Origin: Tabrizicola flagellatus
Lineage (GTDB): Bacteria; Pseudomonadota; Alphaproteobacteria; Rhodobacterales; Rhodobacteraceae
Direction: 5' to 3'
NCBI RefSeq assembly: GCF_008271465.1
Contig: NZ_VMDU01000006.1
Span: 107,068-171,067 of the forward strand
Length of the DNA stretch: 64,000 nucleotides
Shown here in pieces: positions 16,230 through 25,369 of the stretch (positions are counted from its first letter, which is position 1; every line of letters begins with the position of its first letter). Position numbers and translations under genes: made by a program. The notes beneath the pieces are model-generated. The model saw only the letters and a list, made by a program, of their open reading frames with translations. It did not search any database and was not told the origin of the DNA.

Positions 16230-17224
16230 CCGCCTCCGTCTCGATCCGTTCCGTCTCGCAACGCTATGGCACCGCTTTGGCGCTGAACGATGTCAGCCTC
16301 GACATCGCGGCGGGAGAGTTCGTCGTTCTTCTCGGCCCCTCGGGCTGCGGCAAGACCACGCTTCTGAACCTGATCGGCGGGTTCGCCGAGCCGACCTCGG
16401 GCCAGATCCTGATCGGCGGGCGCGACATGGCCGGTGTCGCGCCGAAGGACCGGCCGACGACGACCGTCTTTCAGGATTACGCGCTGTTTCCCCACATGTC
16501 GCTGCGCGACAACGTGGGGTTCGGTCTGCGCATGCGGGGCGTGCCCCGTGCCGACCGCGCGAAGAAGGCCGATGCGATGCTGGCGCTGGTGGGCCTCGAG
16601 GGGCGCGGCGACCGCCGTCCGCACGAACTGTCGGGCGGGCAGCGCCAGCGGGTGGCGCTGGCCCGGGCGCTGGCGGTGGAGCCTGACGTTCTCCTGCTGG
16701 ACGAACCCCTGGGCGCGCTGGACCTGAAGCTGCGCCGCCAGATGCAGGATGAGCTGAAGGCGATCCAGCGCCGGGTGGGCACGACCTTCGTCCATGTCAC
16801 CCACGACCAGGAGGAGGCCATGGCCATCGCCGACCGGATCGTGGTGATGAACCATGGCCGGATCGAGGATCACGGCCCCCCGCGCGAGGTCTATCTGCAT
16901 CCGAAGACGCTCTTCACCGCCGGCTTCATGGGCGAGGTCAACCGGATCCCGGTCTCGGGCGGAAATGCCCCCTTCGGCCCGGTCCCGGTGGCGGATGGCA
17001 TCCTCTGCATCCGGCCCGAGGCGATTTCGCCCACCGGCGCGCTGCGCCTCGGCCCCTGCACGGTGCAGGACGCGGCCTTCTTCGGGTCCTATGTTCGCGC
17101 CCATGTCAGCCCGCTGACCGCACCGGACTTGCGGCTGGTGGTGCATCTGCCGCAATCTCAGTTGGTTGAGGAGGGCCGCGTGCTGGACCTCGGCGCAGAG
17201 ACCCATGTGGTGCTGTCGGAATGA
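16226..17224 (+). CDS. ABC transporter ATP-binding protein, PotA-like
   Basis: A 332-residue ATPase with Walker A GPSGCGKT (about residues 37-44), Q-loop VFQDYALFPH, signature LSGGQRQRVALARAL near 133, Walker B LLLDEPLGALD and H-loop HVTHDQEEAM. A TOBE-like domain occupies the carboxyl part (after about 240, with ICIRPEAI). It energises uptake by the two permeases. GTG at 16226 overlaps the permease stop (GTGA). Its own stop overlaps the ATG of the following metallo-hydrolase, which is therefore part of the operon. Confidence 0.9.
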   Translation: MTASVSIRSVSQRYGTALALNDVSLDIAAGEFVVLLGPSGCGKTTLLNLIGGFAEPTSGQILIGGRDMAGVAPKDRPTTTVFQDYALFPHMSLRDNVGFGLRMRGVPRADRAKKADAMLALVGLEGRGDRRPHELSGGQRQRVALARALAVEPDVLLLDEPLGALDLKLRRQMQDELKAIQRRVGTTFVHVTHDQEEAMAIADRIVVMNHGRIEDHGPPREVYLHPKTLFTAGFMGEVNRIPVSGGNAPFGPVPVADGILCIRPEAISPTGALRLGPCTVQDAAFFGSYVRAHVSPLTAPDLRLVVHLPQSQLVEEGRVLDLGAETHVVLSE

Positions 17225-17946
17225 GGGCGAAACCAGAAGACTGGTGGCGGGTGCGTGGGGTGGGCGATGGTGTCACCCATATCGACGAGCCGCATATCCG
17301 CGAGTTCTACCGCTGCAATGTCTGGCACGTCCGGGGCCGCGACAGCGACATGCTGGTGGACAGCGGCATGGGCGTGGTCTCCTTGCGCGAGCAGGTGCCG
17401 CTGTTCACCGAACGCCCGCTTCAGGCCGTGGCCAGCCACACCCATTTCGACCACATCGGCCTGCACCACGAATTTCCCTGCCGGCTCTGCCACGCCGCCG
17501 AAGCGCATCTGCTCCGCGCGCCGACGCGAGAGAACACACTTGCCGAGAACTATGTGACCGACGAGATCTTCACGACCCTGCCGCCCGAACCCTACCGGTC
17601 CGAGACTTACTCCGTCCGGGCCGCACCGGTCGGCCGCATCCTCTGGGACGGCGACGTGGTCGATCTTGGCGACCGGCAGTTCGAGGTGATCCACACCCCC
17701 GGCCATTCCCCCGGCGGCATCGCGCTCTGGGAGGCGGCGACGGGCATCCTGTTCTCGGGCGACATCGTCTATGACGGCGAGTTGATCGAGGGCACGAGCG
17801 ACCTTGAACGCTGGCAGTACATCGCCTCCATGGAACGGCTGTTGCGGCTGCCGGTCCGGGTCGTCCACGGCGGCCATTTCCCGAGCTACTCGGGAGAGCG
17901 TCACCGCGAGATCATCCGCGACTGGCTGCGTCAGAAGGGACGCTGA
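17221..17946 (+). CDS. MBL-fold metallo-hydrolase
   Basis: The 241-residue protein has the metallo-beta-lactamase metal motif HTHFDH (about residues 75-80), a downstream HTPGHSPGG (about 160-168), the FSGDIVYDGE aspartate and a carboxyl VVHGGHFPS histidine, the complete set of zinc ligands. Such enzymes hydrolyse esters, thioesters or lactones; the substrate here is unknown. Start overlaps the ATPase stop (ATGA at 17221-17224). Its placement at the end of the polyamine-type operon suggests it processes the imported compound. Confidence 0.85.
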   Translation: MRAKPEDWWRVRGVGDGVTHIDEPHIREFYRCNVWHVRGRDSDMLVDSGMGVVSLREQVPLFTERPLQAVASHTHFDHIGLHHEFPCRLCHAAEAHLLRAPTRENTLAENYVTDEIFTTLPPEPYRSETYSVRAAPVGRILWDGDVVDLGDRQFEVIHTPGHSPGGIALWEAATGILFSGDIVYDGELIEGTSDLERWQYIASMERLLRLPVRVVHGGHFPSYSGERHREIIRDWLRQKGR

Positions 17947-17975
17947 TGCCTGCATCCCGGAAACCCTCGCGGGGA

Positions 17976-18004
17976 CGCAAAATTCTTCGCCGAAGAATTT
18001 TGCG
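17976..18004. terminator. Perfect palindrome with AATTCTTCG core, terminator-like
   Basis: CGCAAAATTCTTCG and CGAAGAATTTTGCG are separated by one C, a 29-base perfect palindrome between the MBL gene and arfB. Related copies are at 19369-19399 and 36562-36590. The AT-rich inner part and T-run on both strands would suit a bidirectional terminator. Confidence 0.6.
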
Positions 18005-18040
18005 CTCGCCTGACGGCGGGGCCCGCGCCATAACCGCGCC

Positions 18041-18463
18041 ATGCTGCACATCACCGACACCCTGGCCATCGCCGAGTGGGAACTGAGCGAAAGCTTCATG
18101 CGCGCCTCGGGCCCCGGCGGGCAGAACGTCAACAAGGTCTCGACCGCCGTCGAGCTGCGGTTCGAGGCCGAGCGTTCGCCGCATCTGACGCCGGGGGTCA
18201 AGGCGCGGCTGAAGCGGCTGGCGGGGCGGCGCTGGACGACGGAAGGGGCCATCGTCCTCCAGGTGGACGAGACGCGCAGCCAGGCCCGCAACCGCGAGAT
18301 CGCACGCGAAAGGCTCGTCGAACTGATCCGCGCCGCGCTGGTCGCGCCGAAACGGCGGATCGCGACCAAGCCGACGCTTGCCAGCCAGCGCCGCCGGGTC
18401 GCCGCCAAGACTGCGCGGGGCCAGGTCAAGGCCCTGCGCGGCAAGGTCGGGGACGAGGAATGA
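18041..18463 (+). CDS. arfB: Alternative ribosome-rescue factor / peptidyl-tRNA hydrolase ArfB
   Basis: The 140-residue protein has the catalytic GGQ motif at residues 26-28 within RASGPGGQNVNKVSTAVELRF and a basic carboxyl tail (KRRIATKPT, RRRVAAKTARGQVK) that in ArfB/YaeJ enters the empty mRNA channel. It hydrolyses peptidyl-tRNA on ribosomes stalled without a stop codon. Length and layout match the family, and it lacks the codon-recognition domain of true release factors. The stop overlaps the start of the following kinase-like gene by four bases (ATGA). Confidence 0.9.
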   Translation: MLHITDTLAIAEWELSESFMRASGPGGQNVNKVSTAVELRFEAERSPHLTPGVKARLKRLAGRRWTTEGAIVLQVDETRSQARNREIARERLVELIRAALVAPKRRIATKPTLASQRRRVAAKTARGQVKALRGKVGDEE

Positions 18464-19365
18464 CCCCGGCCGAGACCGCCGCGCAGGCCTGGGGCGGGCG
18501 CGTGCTGCGGCTGCTGCGCGACCGCGAGAACCATGTGTTCGAGATGGCCCTGCCCTCGGGCGCCCGCGCCGCGTTGCGGCTGCACCGGGCGGGCTATCAG
18601 TCCCCCGCCGCGATCCGCTCGGAACTCTGGTGGTGCGCCGAACTGGCCGCGGCCGGCTGTCCCGTGCCCGCCGCCCTGCCCGCGCTGGATGGCCGGCTTC
18701 TGGTGCCGCTGCCGGACGGCCGCCATGCCTCGGCGATCGCCTGGATGGAGGGCGAGGCCCTGGGCGAGGCAGCCCTGCCCTTCGCCCGCCCGCTGGTCGA
18801 GGTGCTGGACCTCTATCACGCCCTCGGCGCGCTCCTCGCCCGTGTGCACCGGGCGACCGATGCCCTGGTGCTGCCCGAGGATTTCACCCGCCCGCGCTGG
18901 GATCTTGCGGGGCTGGTCGGGGAAGACCCGCTCTGGGGCCGGTTCTGGGAGCATCCCGCTGCCAGCCCCGAGCAGCGCGCGGTCCTGATCCGCGCGCGGG
19001 ATGCGCTGCGGGAGCGGCTGGCAGGCGATCTGGGGCTGATCCACGCCGATGTCCTGCGGGAGAACGTGCTGGTGAACGGGCGTTCGGTATCGCTGATCGA
19101 CTTCGACGACGCGGGCTTCGGTTTCCGGCTTTACGACCTCGGCACCGCGCTGGTGCAGACCTGGGCGCATCACGAGCAGCCGCAGCTGCGCGCGGCGCTG
19201 ATGGCGGGCTATGGCACGACCGATGGCGCGATGGTCGAGGCCTTCACCCTGGCCCGGACGCTGGCCTCGGTCGGCTGGACCATGCCGCGACTGGCGCCGG
19301 ACGACCCGATCCACGCCAGCCACCTGGCCCGTGCGCTGCACTGCGCCCGCGCGGTACTGGGATGA
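18460..19365 (+). CDS. Phosphotransferase enzyme family protein (APH / homoserine-kinase-like)
   Basis: The 301-residue product has the aminoglycoside-phosphotransferase-like kinase fold: an amino lobe with nucleotide-binding strands, catalytic loop IHADVLRENVL near residues 192-202 (H-x-D-x5-N), and the metal motif IDFDDAG near 212. Relatives phosphorylate small amines, sugars or amino alcohols; neither antibiotic resistance nor a specific substrate can be assigned. The start ATG overlaps the arfB stop. A perfect palindrome follows four bases after its stop and separates it from the convergent pncB. Confidence 0.75.
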   Translation: MTPAETAAQAWGGRVLRLLRDRENHVFEMALPSGARAALRLHRAGYQSPAAIRSELWWCAELAAAGCPVPAALPALDGRLLVPLPDGRHASAIAWMEGEALGEAALPFARPLVEVLDLYHALGALLARVHRATDALVLPEDFTRPRWDLAGLVGEDPLWGRFWEHPAASPEQRAVLIRARDALRERLAGDLGLIHADVLRENVLVNGRSVSLIDFDDAGFGFRLYDLGTALVQTWAHHEQPQLRAALMAGYGTTDGAMVEAFTLARTLASVGWTMPRLAPDDPIHASHLARALHCARAVLG

Positions 19366-19368
19366 CCC

Positions 19369-19399
19369 GCCCAAGAATTTTCGCCGAAAATTCTTGGGC
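19369..19399. terminator. Bidirectional terminator-like palindrome between convergent genes
   Basis: GCCCAAGAATTTTCG and CGAAAATTCTTGGGC, separated by one C, form a 31-base perfect palindrome. It lies between the ends of the kinase-like gene (19365) and pncB (19405), which converge. Composition resembles the palindromes at 17976 and 36562, with the AAGAA and TTTT blocks swapped. Confidence 0.7.
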
Positions 19400-19404
19400 C
19401 TGCG

Positions 19405-20697
19405 CTAGACGACGACCTCGATTTCCTCCTGCTGGCCGACGCCGAACACCCGCTTGTAGCGTTCGATCTCCTCCGCCGGCCCCATGGCCTTTGCCGGATT
19501 GTCCGACAGCTTCACCGTCGGCCGCCCGTTCGCCGACAGCGCCTTGCAGACCAGGCTGAAGGGCGCCAGCGCGTCATCGGCCACGAGGCCGCGGAAATCG
19601 TTCGTCAGCATGGTGCCCCAGCCGAAGGACACCTTCACCCGGCCGTGGAAGCGGGCGTAGAGCTCCTCGATCTTCTCCACGTCCAGCCCGTCCGAGAAGA
19701 TCACCAGCTTTTCCCGCGGGTCCTCGCCGCGCTCCTGCCACCAGCGGATGGCGGTTTCGGCGCCGCGCACCGGATCGCCGGAATCGATGCGGATGCCGGT
19801 CCATTTCGCCAGCCAGTCCGGGGCGTTCCGCAGAAAGCCCTCGGTGCCGTAGGTGTCCGGCAGCATGATCCGCAGGTTGCCGTCGTGTTCCTCGTGCCAG
19901 TCGGCCAGAACCTTGTAGGGCGCCTGCCGCAGCTCCTCGTCGGTATCGGCGAGGGCGCTGTAGACCATCGGCAATTCATGCGCATTGGTGCCGATCGCCT
20001 CGACATCGCGGTTCTTTGCGATCAGGCAGTTCGAGGTGCCGATGAAGCAGGGGCCGAGCCCCTCGATCATCGCCTGCACGCACCAGTCTTGCCAGAGGAA
20101 CCCGTGCCGCCGCCGCGTGCCGAAATCGGCGATGCGCAGACCCTCGATCCGGCGCAGGCGATCGATCTTTTCCCACAGCCGGGTCATGGCGCGGGCGTAA
20201 AGCACCTGCAGCTCGAACCGGCCGAGGTGATGCAGCACCGCGCGGCTGCGCAATTCCATCAGCACCGAAAGGGCCGGGATCTCCCACAGCATGACCTCGG
20301 GCCAGCGGCCCTCGAAGGTCAGCTCGAACTGGCCATCGCGCCTTTCCAGATGATAGGCCGGCAGACGCAGGCCCTCGAACCATTCCATGAAATCGGAGCG
20401 GAACATCTGCCGCTTGCCGTAGAAGGTGTTCCCGCGCAGCCAGGTGCTTTCGCCGCGCGTAAGGGACAGCGAGCGCACATGGTCCAGCTGTTCACGCAGT
20501 TCCCCTTCGTCGATCAGCTCGGCCAGCCGCACCTTCGTCGAGCGGTTGATGAGGCTGAACACCACCGTCGTATCCGGCTTGTTGCGGAAAATAGACTGGC
20601 ACATCAGAAGCTTGTAGAAGTCGGTGTCGATCAGCGACCGCACGATCGGGTCGATCTTCCACTTGTGGTTCCAGACCCGGGTCGCGATGTCCACCAT
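19405..20697 (-). CDS. pncB: Nicotinate phosphoribosyltransferase
   Basis: A 430-residue enzyme that makes nicotinate mononucleotide from nicotinate and PRPP in NAD salvage. Diagnostic stretches are [16 protein letters not shown] (near residues 22-37), [11 protein letters not shown] (near 195), GTNAHELPM (the phosphorylatable histidine region), and RIDSGDP (near 300). ATG at 20697 follows a GGAGG, and only one base separates it from the stop of pncA, so pncA-pncB is one operon in which nicotinamide is deamidated and then phosphoribosylated. Confidence 0.95.
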   Translation of the reverse strand: MVDIATRVWNHKWKIDPIVRSLIDTDFYKLLMCQSIFRNKPDTTVVFSLINRSTKVRLAELIDEGELREQLDHVRSLSLTRGESTWLRGNTFYGKRQMFRSDFMEWFEGLRLPAYHLERRDGQFELTFEGRWPEVMLWEIPALSVLMELRSRAVLHHLGRFELQVLYARAMTRLWEKIDRLRRIEGLRIADFGTRRRHGFLWQDWCVQAMIEGLGPCFIGTSNCLIAKNRDVEAIGTNAHELPMVYSALADTDEELRQAPYKVLADWHEEHDGNLRIMLPDTYGTEGFLRNAPDWLAKWTGIRIDSGDPVRGAETAIRWWQERGEDPREKLVIFSDGLDVEKIEELYARFHGRVKVSFGWGTMLTNDFRGLVADDALAPFSLVCKALSANGRPTVKLSDNPAKAMGPAEEIERYKRVFGVGQQEEIEVVV

Positions 20698-20698
20698 G

Positions 20699-21307
20699 TC
20701 AATCCTCCAGCGCGACGCCGGCCGCGCGCATCCTGTCCCTCGCTTCGGCAAGGGAACCATTCAGGTCGATGGCACGGCAGGCGCCTTCCAGAACCGTGGC
20801 CTTGAACCCCAGCCGCGCCGCATCCAGCGCCGAATAGGCCACGCAGTAGTCGGTGGCGAGGCCGACCAGCGTGACCGATGTCACCCCCCGGCTGCGCAGG
20901 TAGCCTTCCAGCCCGGTGGCGGTGGCGTGGTCGTTCTCGAAGAAGGCGGAATAGCTGTCGATTTCGGCCCGAAAGCCTTTGCGGACAATAAGTTGCGCCG
21001 CATCAGTGCACAAACCCGGGTGGAAGGCCGCGCCTTCGGTGCCGATCACGCAATGCGTGGGCCAGAGCACCTGGGGGCCATAGGGCATCTGGATCAGGCT
21101 GAACGGGGCCGCGCCCGGATGGTTCGCGGCGAAGGAGGCATGGGCAGCCGGGTGCCAGTCCTGCGTCAGGACGACAGTCGCGAATTCGTCCATCAAGCCG
21201 TTGATCCGGCTGATGATCTCGTCGCCCCCCGCCACGGCCAGCGCTCCGCCGGGGCAGAAGTCGTTCTGCACGTCGATCACGATCAGCGCGTCGGTTGCGG
21301 GTCTCAT
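20699..21307 (-). CDS. pncA: Nicotinamidase
   Basis: A 202-residue isochorismatase-fold amidase converting nicotinamide to nicotinate and ammonia. The catalytic triad is visible as D12 (IDVQNDF), K110 (VRKGF) and C155 (TDYCVAYSA); metal ligands D50, H52 and H85 also match. It is first in the pncA-pncB operon. The gene has standard length, and the divergent trhO gene begins 100 bases away. Confidence 0.95.
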   Translation of the reverse strand: MRPATDALIVIDVQNDFCPGGALAVAGGDEIISRINGLMDEFATVVLTQDWHPAAHASFAANHPGAAPFSLIQMPYGPQVLWPTHCVIGTEGAAFHPGLCTDAAQLIVRKGFRAEIDSYSAFFENDHATATGLEGYLRSRGVTSVTLVGLATDYCVAYSALDAARLGFKATVLEGACRAIDLNGSLAEARDRMRAAGVALED

Positions 21308-21406
21308 GGCGGCCTCCGGGTGGTGATCTTCCCTGCGTAAGGGCCGGTCCGGGGTGCGTCAAGCGAAGCGCTTGAAATTCCGGGGGGATGGGCGCAAAGG
21401 GGGGCC

Positions 21407-22321
21407 ATGCTGACCGTCGCGGCCCTCTATCATTTCACCCGTTTCCCTGACCCTGCTGCGCTGAAGCCGGGGCTGCTGGACGTCTGCACGGCGCATGGGG
21501 TCAGGGGGTCGCTGTTGCTCGCGCCCGAGGGGATCAACGGCACCATCGCGGGGACGCGGCAGGGGATCGACGCGGCGCTGGCGGCGGTGCGGGCGCTGCC
21601 GGGCTGCGCGGGGCTGGAGTGGAAGGAAAGCTTCGCCGAGATCATGCCCTTCGGGCGGATGAAGGTGAAGCTGAAGCGCGAGATCGTCACCATGGGCCAG
21701 CCGGACGTGGACCCGCTGGCGCGGGTTGGCCACTATGTGGCGCCGCGGGACTGGAACGCGCTGATCCGCGATCCTGATACCGTGGTGATCGACACCCGCA
21801 ACGATTACGAAGTGGCGATCGGCACCTTCCAGGGCGCGGTGGACCCGGGGACGAAGGCCTTCGGCGAGTTTCCGGCCTGGTGGCAGGCCAACCGCGAAAG
21901 GTTCGCGGGCAAGCGGATCGCCATGTTCTGCACCGGCGGCATCCGCTGCGAGAAATCGACGAATTACCTTCTGGGTCAGGGACTCAACCAAGTCTATCAC
22001 CTGAAGGGCGGGATCCTGAAATACCTCGAAGAGGTGCCCGAGGCGGAAAGCCTGTGGCAGGGGCAATGCTTCGTCTTCGACGACCGGGTGTCGGTCGGCC
22101 ACGGGTTGCAGCCGGGGGGACTGAAGATCTGCGGGGCCTGCCGGCGACCGGTGACGGCAGAGGGCCAGGCGGACCCGGACTACGAGGACGGCGTCTGCTG
22201 CCCCGCCTGCGTCGGCGAGTATACGTCCGCGGACCGGGAACGGTTCCGGGAAAGGCACCGCCAGATGTTGCTGGCGGCCAAGCGCGGGACACAACATCTG
22301 GGGGGTGGTGGTGCGCTTTAG
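21407..22321 (+). CDS. trhO: tRNA uridine(34) hydroxylase, rhodanese-like (TrhO/YceA)
   Basis: The 304-residue protein matches TrhO: an amino-terminal acylphosphatase-like domain (with [11 protein letters not shown] near 42-52), a rhodanese domain with [15 protein letters not shown] and the active-site loop [11 protein letters not shown] at about 174-184, and a carboxyl cysteine-rich segment ([17 protein letters not shown]). TrhO performs prephenate-independent, oxygen-dependent hydroxylation of U34 in tRNAs. The stop codon lies inside an 18-bp palindrome, GGTGCGCT-TT-AGCGCACC. Confidence 0.9.
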   Translation: MLTVAALYHFTRFPDPAALKPGLLDVCTAHGVRGSLLLAPEGINGTIAGTRQGIDAALAAVRALPGCAGLEWKESFAEIMPFGRMKVKLKREIVTMGQPDVDPLARVGHYVAPRDWNALIRDPDTVVIDTRNDYEVAIGTFQGAVDPGTKAFGEFPAWWQANRERFAGKRIAMFCTGGIRCEKSTNYLLGQGLNQVYHLKGGILKYLEEVPEAESLWQGQCFVFDDRVSVGHGLQPGGLKICGACRRPVTAEGQADPDYEDGVCCPACVGEYTSADRERFRERHRQMLLAAKRGTQHLGGGGAL

Positions 22322-22327
22322 CGCACC
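22310..22327. repeat. GGTGCGCT palindrome at the trhO 3' end
   Basis: GGTGCGCTTTAGCGCACC is a palindrome with a two-base centre that includes the TAG stop of trhO and lies 12 bases from the end of the convergent LLM gene. A second copy (centre AC) is at 56315-56332. It may act as a short terminator or a dispersed repeat. Confidence 0.55.
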
Positions 22328-22338
22328 CTACGCCGGTT

Positions 22339-23376
22339 CTACGCTGCTTTCTCGGCCAGCAGCTCCTGCACCATGGGAATGACCTTCTCGCCGTAAAGCC
22401 GGATGCAGTCCATCAGGTCGGCATGCGGCATCGGGCCGTTGGAATACTTGATGTCGAAGCGCTGGATGCCCAGGGTGCGGACGGTGCGGGCGATCTTGCG
22501 GGCGACGGTTTCCGGGCTGCCGACGAAGAGCGCGCCGTGGGCGATCTCGGCCAGGTAGCGGTCCTTGGTGACCGGAGGCCAGCCACGCTCGCGCCCGATA
22601 CGTCCGAACATCTCGGCGTAGTGCGGCCAGAGCTTCTCCTGGGCGAGTTCGTCGGTGGAGGCGATGAAGCCGGGGGAATGGGCGCCGATGGGCCGGACGG
22701 GGCGGCCAAGCTGGGCACAGGCGCGGTGGTAGAGGTCGATGTAGGGCGCGAAGCGGCCCGGATCGCCGCCGATGATGGCCAGCACCAGTTGCAGGTCCTG
22801 CCGCACCACGCGCACCACGCTTTCCGGGCTGCCGCCCACGCCGACCCAGACCGTCATCGGCTGGCTGAGCGGCGGGACGACGAGAGCGTCCTGCAGCGGG
22901 CTGCGGGTCCGACCGGACCAGGTGACGCGGGGCTCGCGCAGCAGGCGGGCAAGGATTTCAAGGCGTTCCTCGAAGAGCTGGTCGTAGTCGCCGAGGTCAT
23001 GCCCGAAGAGCGCATAACTTTCGGTGAAGGAGCCGCGCCCCAGGATCGGTTCGGCCCTTCCGTTCGACAGGGCATGCAGGGTGGAGAACCGCTGGAACAC
23101 CCGCACCGGATCGTCGGTGGACAGCACCGTGACCGCGGTGCCGAGCCTGATGCTCCGGGTGCGGCCCGCGATGCCGGCCAGCACGATTTCCGGCGCCGAG
23201 ATCGCGAAATCGGGGCGGTGGTGCTCACCCAACCCGATGAAATCTATGCCGAGTTCATCGGCGAGGACTGCCTGCTCCACGACCTCGCGCAGCACGCGGT
23301 CCATGGGTTGCAGCTGGCCATCGGGGCCAAGAGTCACGTCGCCAAACGTGTCGAGGCCGAGGGAAATGGGGGTCAT
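22339..23376 (-). CDS. LLM class flavin-dependent oxidoreductase
   Basis: A 345-residue luciferase-like monooxygenase. Typical segments include GLGEHHRPDFAISAPEIVLAGIAGRT (quoted in part: GLGEHHRPDFAIS) near residues 48-60, LGTAVTVLSTDDPVRVFQ, and GRGSFTESY. These enzymes use reduced flavin, often to oxidise aldehydes, amines or organosulfur compounds; the substrate is unknown. ATG at 23376 has AAAGGAG six bases upstream. A 32-codon upstream extension is not like the family and is rejected. Confidence 0.87.
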   Translation of the reverse strand: MTPISLGLDTFGDVTLGPDGQLQPMDRVLREVVEQAVLADELGIDFIGLGEHHRPDFAISAPEIVLAGIAGRTRSIRLGTAVTVLSTDDPVRVFQRFSTLHALSNGRAEPILGRGSFTESYALFGHDLGDYDQLFEERLEILARLLREPRVTWSGRTRSPLQDALVVPPLSQPMTVWVGVGGSPESVVRVVRQDLQLVLAIIGGDPGRFAPYIDLYHRACAQLGRPVRPIGAHSPGFIASTDELAQEKLWPHYAEMFGRIGRERGWPPVTKDRYLAEIAHGALFVGSPETVARKIARTVRTLGIQRFDIKYSNGPMPHADLMDCIRLYGEKVIPMVQELLAEKAA

Positions 23377-23519
23377 GGCGGGCTCCTTTGCGGGGAAGCT
23401 AGGGAATGGTTGACCGGAAATGAACGCGGATTTCGAGAGAGGCTGCGTTGGAGGGCGCACAGGACGGGCCAAGCCCTTGCGAACGCGGGATTAATCCGGC
23501 GGGTCGGGCCGATGTCCCG

Positions 23520-23563
23520 CGTCTGGCATCCGTCTGGCATGCGTCGGGCATGCGTCGGGCGGG
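23520..23563. repeat. Four tandem 11-bp repeats
   Basis: The units CGTCTGGCATC, CGTCTGGCATG, CGTCGGGCATG and CGTCGGGCGGG follow each other without gaps, and a GGGCGGGCCGCCCGCCC palindrome overlaps the last one. They lie in the 227-base interval between the divergent LLM and RidA genes. They may be an operator array or simple slippage. Confidence 0.7.
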
Positions 23564-23603
23564 CCGCCCGCCCGAGGCTTGCGTTAACCTTGACCCGCGA
23601 ATC

Positions 23604-24098
23604 ATGGAATGCGCGATGACCCAGCCCGAGATGCTGGCCCTGCGGATGGGCCTCGATATCCCCGACTTCGAGCGAGACGGCTATTATGGCGCCGGCTACG
23701 GCACGATGAAGCCCTTTCACCGGGTCGGTAGCCTTCTGTTCCTGTCCGGCCATGTGGCGCAGGCGGGCAGCGAGATCACCCACAGGGGCCGGCTGGGCGC
23801 GGGGCTGACGGTCGAGGAGGGCTATCAGGCGGCGCGGCGGACGGGGCTGAACGTGCTGGGCGGGATCCGGCAGGCGGTGGGCTCGCTGGACCGGGTGAAG
23901 GGGATCGTGCGGAGCCTGAACTTCGTGGTCTGCACGCCGGAGTTCGAGGAGGTGCACAAGGTGTCGAGCGGCTTGTCGGACCTGTTCGTCGAGGTCTTCG
24001 GACCGGAGCGGGGCCTTGGCGGGCGGGCGACGATCGGGGTCATGGCGCTGGCCGGCGGAGTCTGTTTCGAGACCTGGGTCACGGTCGAGGTGGAGTAG
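23604..24098 (+). CDS. RidA / YjgF family protein
   Basis: About 160 residues with the RidA fold: LFLSGHVAQ near residues 47-55, LNVLGGIRQAVGSLDRVKGIV (quoted in part: LNVLGGIRQAVGSLDRV) and the carboxyl GVMALAGGVCFETWVTVEVE segment. The usual catalytic Arg of classical RidA imine deaminases is not clearly preserved; this resembles the longer 'YjgF-like' subgroup of unknown function. ATG at 23604 and ATG at 23616 are both possible; the latter starts MTQPEMLALRMG. Divergent from the LLM gene across the 11-bp tandem repeats. Confidence 0.8.
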   Translation: MECAMTQPEMLALRMGLDIPDFERDGYYGAGYGTMKPFHRVGSLLFLSGHVAQAGSEITHRGRLGAGLTVEEGYQAARRTGLNVLGGIRQAVGSLDRVKGIVRSLNFVVCTPEFEEVHKVSSGLSDLFVEVFGPERGLGGRATIGVMALAGGVCFETWVTVEVE

Positions 24099-24124
24099 GG
24101 TCGCGCCTTTGCGCGGCCGGCGGA

Positions 24125-24147
24125 GCGGGGGGTTTCACACCCCCCGC
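24125..24147. terminator. GC-rich hairpin downstream of the RidA gene
   Basis: GCGGGGGG and CCCCCCGC enclose the loop TTTCACA. The hairpin lies between the RidA gene and a convergent small ORF and could terminate transcription on both strands, although no T-run follows. Confidence 0.5.
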
Positions 24148-24183
24148 GCCCCCCGTGGAGTATTTGCGAAAGGGCAAGTGCCG

Positions 24184-24393
24184 TCAGGGGGTGTGGTCGA
24201 GGCAAGGCTGCGGCTCTGGGGCGCGGCGCTGGAACAGGTCTGCGAAGCGGCCGAGGAGGGAGCGCCAGCTGCGCAGGCGGGACTGGTGCAGGCCTTCGGC
24301 CAGCGCGATGCGGTGGTGGGCATGGGGGTCCTTCGGCCGGCCGTCCGGGTGGTGGGGGGTGCAGCGCAGAAGGTCGAGGTTGACGCCGTGCAT
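24184..24393 (-). CDS. Small uncharacterised protein, possible
   Basis: A 69-codon ORF, beginning MHGVNLDLLRCTPHHPDGR, is transcribed away from the LysR gene with a palindromic site between them, the arrangement expected of a LysR target. The sequence is His- and Arg-rich, with no membrane segment or known domain. No other ORF explains this roughly 300-base interval. I do not recognise a family, and codon use alone cannot prove it is expressed. Confidence 0.4.
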   Translation of the reverse strand: MHGVNLDLLRCTPHHPDGRPKDPHAHHRIALAEGLHQSRLRSWRSLLGRFADLFQRRAPEPQPCLDHTP

Positions 24394-24422
24394 GGCTTTC
24401 GTCCCGTGGTGGATCAGGTCTT

Positions 24423-24450
24423 GGATATGCCATCGAATCTGCGAATATCC
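24423..24450. promoter_or_regulatory. Candidate LysR binding site
   Basis: GGATAT and ATATCC form a perfect inverted repeat spaced by 16 bases, located 38 bases before the LysR start and 30 bases from the small divergent ORF. LysR regulators typically bind interrupted dyads at such divergent promoters. Confidence 0.45.
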
Positions 24451-24487
24451 GACTCAGCAATTTCCGCGGGACGAAAGTTGAACTTAC

Positions 24488-25354
24488 ATGTCGCGCTGGC
24501 GTGACCTGCCGCCCCTGTCCATGCTGCGGGCCTTCGACGCCACCGCGCGGGCCGGCAGTTTCGCCGAGGCCGGGCGGGTGCTGAACGTGACCCATGCCGC
24601 CGTGACCCAGGCGGTGCGGGCGCTGGAGGGCGAGTTGGGCGTGCAGCTCGTGCGCCGGGCGGGGCGCACGGTGGCGCTGACCGAAGCGGGGGCGGCGCTG
24701 GCGCGGGCGCTCGACGAGGGGTTCGGGCGGGTGGAGGCGGGCATCGCCGCGCTGCGGGAGCACGAGGCGCGGCGCGTGGTGCGGGTCACCACCACGACCT
24801 TCATCGCCGAGACCCATATCATGCCGCGCCTGCCCGGGTTCTGGGCCGCGCATCCCGGCGTCGAGGTCGCCCTGTCGCCCAGTCCCGAGAAGCTGGACCT
24901 GGCCCGCGAGGGCTTTGACCTGGCGATCCGCGCCCTGTCGGACGGCTGGGAAGAGACGGCGGACGAGGAGATCCGGCCGCTCTGCCGGTCGCCGGTGATC
25001 GCGGTCTGTGCGCCCTCGCTGCTGGCGACCGGGCTGCATCCGCAGGACATGCCCTGGGTGATGGGAGTGGACCGGCATCTGGATCTTGCCGAGGTGGCGG
25101 GCACCGGCCTCGACCCTGCCCGTTTGCGGCGGGTGGAGGTCGGCAGCCCGCATCTGGAAATGTCGGCCTGCCGGCAGGGGCTGGGCGCGGCCACGGCGAC
25201 CGAGATCATCTGCCGCGCCGATCTGGAGGCCGGGCGGCTGGTGCGGCTGCCCCTGTCCGGCCTGCCGGTCGTGACCTATGCGCTGGTCCTGCCCAGGGGC
25301 CCGCGCCGACCGGCGGTGGATGCCTTCGCAGGCTGGCTGACGGCGATCTTCTGA
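24488..25354 (+). CDS. LysR family transcriptional regulator (GcvA-like)
   Basis: A 288-residue regulator with an amino-terminal helix-turn-helix (LRAFDATARAGSFAEAGRVLNVTHAAVTQAVRALEGELG region, residues 13-50) and a type 2 periplasmic-binding effector domain. The opening LPPLSMLRAFDATAR is typical of the GcvA/AmpR subgroup. The likely target is the divergent small ORF or itself, using the dyad at 24423. The inducer is unknown. The gene converges with the NYN gene, with a REP-like sequence between them. Confidence 0.88.
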   Translation: MSRWRDLPPLSMLRAFDATARAGSFAEAGRVLNVTHAAVTQAVRALEGELGVQLVRRAGRTVALTEAGAALARALDEGFGRVEAGIAALREHEARRVVRVTTTTFIAETHIMPRLPGFWAAHPGVEVALSPSPEKLDLAREGFDLAIRALSDGWEETADEEIRPLCRSPVIAVCAPSLLATGLHPQDMPWVMGVDRHLDLAEVAGTGLDPARLRRVEVGSPHLEMSACRQGLGAATATEIICRADLEAGRLVRLPLSGLPVVTYALVLPRGPRRPAVDAFAGWLTAIF

Positions 25355-25369
25355 GTCGGGGCCGGTGGC

